A stretch of DNA of 8,533 nt, from the NCBI GenBank assembly GCA_046705285.1, contig JBJKQK010000082.1, positions 1 through 8,533 of the forward strand, in the 5' to 3' direction. The position numbers and the translations under genes were made by a program. Positions 6,933 through 8,533 of the stretch are shown in pieces (position 1 is the first letter of the stretch; each line of letters begins with the position of its first letter). This stretch comes from SCRD01 sp046705285 (GTDB taxonomy: Bacteria > Acidobacteriota > Terriglobia > UBA7540). The notes under the pieces were generated by a model. The model worked only from the letters and a program-made list of their open reading frames with translations, ran no database searches and was not told where the DNA came from.

Positions 6933-8192
6933 ATGAAGCTCAGTATGGATCCCGTAATTGCCAGCCGAATCAGAACCGCCTGGGAGAAACTGACGCCCGA
7001 TCAGCAGAGCCGAATCATGCCGCTGATCATGAGATCTCACCAGCGCGCCGTCGTCGCCAGCCAGTCCAGGCAGGCCCCACCCGCCGATGCCAGCCTGGGG
7101 AATGCACTTACGCTCGCGTTTACGGCAATCAAAAGCGACCGGGAAAGAGTCCTGAGTAACCTTGAAGCAGGGGTGGTTATCGCCACCGATGGAGCTGGCG
7201 AGATTTGGGGTACGGGCAAATATGAGCAACTTGACCCGGGCTGGCTGCTGGCAGGCGCGGAGTGGCTTGAACACCTTGCTTTGGGAGGCAACCACCCCTT
7301 CAACATGTCTCCCGTTACCTTCAGGATTCCGAACAATGTGCAGATTGGCCTTGCCGGCGACTGGGCCACGGGCGAGTGGCGAACGCCCGCCAATCCTTCG
7401 CCAAGCATGGACGTTCTGAAGCACATGGCATTTCTGCAGCCCGACTTGACCATCCACCTGGGGGACACCTATTACGCGGGGACTGAAGACGAGGAAGAAC
7501 ACCTGCTGACAAAGCTCTGGAGCAAATCCAGGCCGAAAGGTTCAATCGGCTCGCTGGCCTTGAACTCGAATCATGAAATGTATTCGGGCGGCAATGCTTA
7601 TTTCAAGGCGATTGACGACCCGCCGTTCGAGATTCAAAAAGGGTGCAGCTATTTTGCGTTGGAGAACGACGACTGGGTGATCGTGGGCCTGGATTCAGCC
7701 TATTATTCCGATGCCGAAACGCTTTATCTGGACGGAGCCTTGTTCCGGGCGGGAGGGCCACAGAACCAACTACACTTCCTGAAAGACCAGGCGGAAAAAG
7801 GGAAGAAAATGATCATCCTGACCCATCACAACGCCCTCACCCAGGATGGCTCAAGCAAGACAAATTTGTGGTCGCAGGCTATGAGCGCTTTCCCTGCCAA
7901 TGTCGCTCCAAACTACTGGTACTGGGGCCATGTGCACAGCGGCGCCTGGTATAAGCCTGAGAACAATGGCTCGGCAGAAGTCCTCTGCCGCTGTTGCGGT
8001 CATGGAGGATTACCGTGCGCAGAGGCGTCCGACATGGAAGGGAAGCCGAACGTCGTCTGGTATGAAAAGCGGCTCGCCAACGATCCTGAAATCCCCCCGC
8101 GCGTGCTCAATGGCTTCGCCATGCTCTATCTGCAGGGTCCTGACATCGCCGAGGTTTTCTACGACGAAGACGGCGGAATCGCGTGGCCTTAG
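6933..8192 (+). CDS. cytoplasmic metallophosphoesterase, purple acid phosphatase-like
   Basis: The 419-residue product is a calcineurin-like phosphoesterase: a two-metal enzyme that hydrolyses a phosphate ester, substrate unknown. The metal-ligand motifs appear in order: GDW (D143, in GLAGDWATGEW), GDTYY (D178, Y181), NHE (N213, H214, in NSNHEM), the ILTHH segment (H298 or H299) and GHVH (H333, H335). GDW plus GDxxY is the purple acid phosphatase pattern, in which the tyrosine binds ferric iron. The usual GNH(D/E) reads SNHE here. About 140 residues precede the fold, partly helical, with GTGKYEQLDPGWLLAGAEWL at 93-112. A cysteine cluster, LCRCCGHGGLPC (351-362: C352, C354, C355, C362), follows the last catalytic motif. 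No signal peptide or TM helix is seen, so it should be cytoplasmic. It lies 125 bases past the pump gene on the same strand; co-transcription is possible but no function links them. Confidence 0.88.
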   Translation: MKLSMDPVIASRIRTAWEKLTPDQQSRIMPLIMRSHQRAVVASQSRQAPPADASLGNALTLAFTAIKSDRERVLSNLEAGVVIATDGAGEIWGTGKYEQLDPGWLLAGAEWLEHLALGGNHPFNMSPVTFRIPNNVQIGLAGDWATGEWRTPANPSPSMDVLKHMAFLQPDLTIHLGDTYYAGTEDEEEHLLTKLWSKSRPKGSIGSLALNSNHEMYSGGNAYFKAIDDPPFEIQKGCSYFALENDDWVIVGLDSAYYSDAETLYLDGALFRAGGPQNQLHFLKDQAEKGKKMIILTHHNALTQDGSSKTNLWSQAMSAFPANVAPNYWYWGHVHSGAWYKPENNGSAEVLCRCCGHGGLPCAEASDMEGKPNVVWYEKRLANDPEIPPRVLNGFAMLYLQGPDIAEVFYDEDGGIAWP

Positions 8193-8533
8193 TTTGAGAT
8201 GCGACGTGCACAGCGGGCGTGCCGAACCCAGGCATCCATCTTGCGGCTGGGTCCTCTGCTCGCCGATCTGCTGTCGAGGAAGCAGGCCTGGGCTGGCGCG
8301 TCTTTCGCGGTCAGTGTAAGCGCGATTCGTCATACGGGGGACTCTTTCGGCCTGCCTCTGACACAAATGAAACCAGCCAATGCCAGCAACGCCAGTCCCC
8401 AGCGGACGATCTGTGCATGCTGAGGCACCCTGAAGCTCCCAATAGGCGGGAGACGAAATATCGTCACTCTGCCACCATACGATCACACATCTCATGGTTC
8501 GCACTGATGTTGCCGAAGATAAGCCATTGATAA
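8193..8533. other. 341-base terminal stretch without a convincing gene
   Basis: I see no gene I can support here. An imperfect hairpin, ACCCAG (8226-8231) with CTGGGT (8247-8252), lies shortly after the phosphoesterase stop but has no T-run, so it is a poor intrinsic terminator. On the minus strand a 32-residue frame (8428-8330, GTG start) encodes a hydrophobic helix, GLALLALAGFICVRGRPK, described under findings. At the right edge another minus-strand frame is open from 8533 to a TGA at 8466-8464 (22 residues ending DRMVAE) and could be the tail of a gene outside the window. Codon patterns in this stretch are not clearly coding in any frame. Confidence 0.5.

Noticed and set aside
1..8533. CRISPR array, insertion sequence ends, or long direct repeats
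   Set aside because: I found no regularly spaced repeats, transposase or matching terminal inverted repeats on either strand by eye.

Overview
The window is GC-rich bacterial DNA, about 60% G+C by eye. It carries Gram-negative envelope genes: a lipoprotein-type outer-membrane channel, a periplasmic adaptor and an inner-membrane RND pump. The gene style and order (a short two-helix membrane protein, then channel, adaptor and HME-like pump) recall what I remember of Acidobacteria and some deep-branching Proteobacteria. That taxonomic guess is an inference and no marker gene confirms it.

Layout. Positions 2-259 hold the 3' end of an unrecognised gene, possibly frameshifted near position 65. Positions 285-374 hold a complete tRNA-Ser(UGA) on the minus strand, facing that gene end, with a good sigma70-type promoter just behind it (391-419). 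Positions 375-624 are a spacer with that promoter and a weak candidate promoter for the rightward genes. Positions 625-6807 look like one rightward operon: a 112-residue double-TM protein (625-963), a TolC/CusC-type outer-membrane lipoprotein (1118-2581), an RND adaptor that starts inside the channel gene (2578-3621), a possible 31-residue bridging ORF (3614-3709) and a 1032-residue HME-like RND pump (3709-6807). After a 125-base gap comes a cytoplasmic metallophosphoesterase resembling purple acid phosphatases (6933-8192). The last 341 bases have no convincing gene.

How the parts fit. Channel, adaptor and pump should form a tripartite efflux complex spanning both membranes and driven by protons. 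The pump belongs to the heavy-metal-efflux side of the RND superfamily. By my remembered alignment it lacks the three methionines of the Cu/Ag pump CusA, and its TM4 motif differs from both CusA and CzcA, so the substrate cannot be named. The adaptor seems to have no lipoyl domain. No regulator, metallochaperone or metal-binding protein gene lies in the window. The phosphoesterase may be co-transcribed, but nothing in its sequence ties it to efflux.

I found no insertion sequence, CRISPR array or prophage. The most interesting material is the compact variant efflux operon with its small membrane protein and possible coupled mini-ORF. A wholly new system is not demonstrated.
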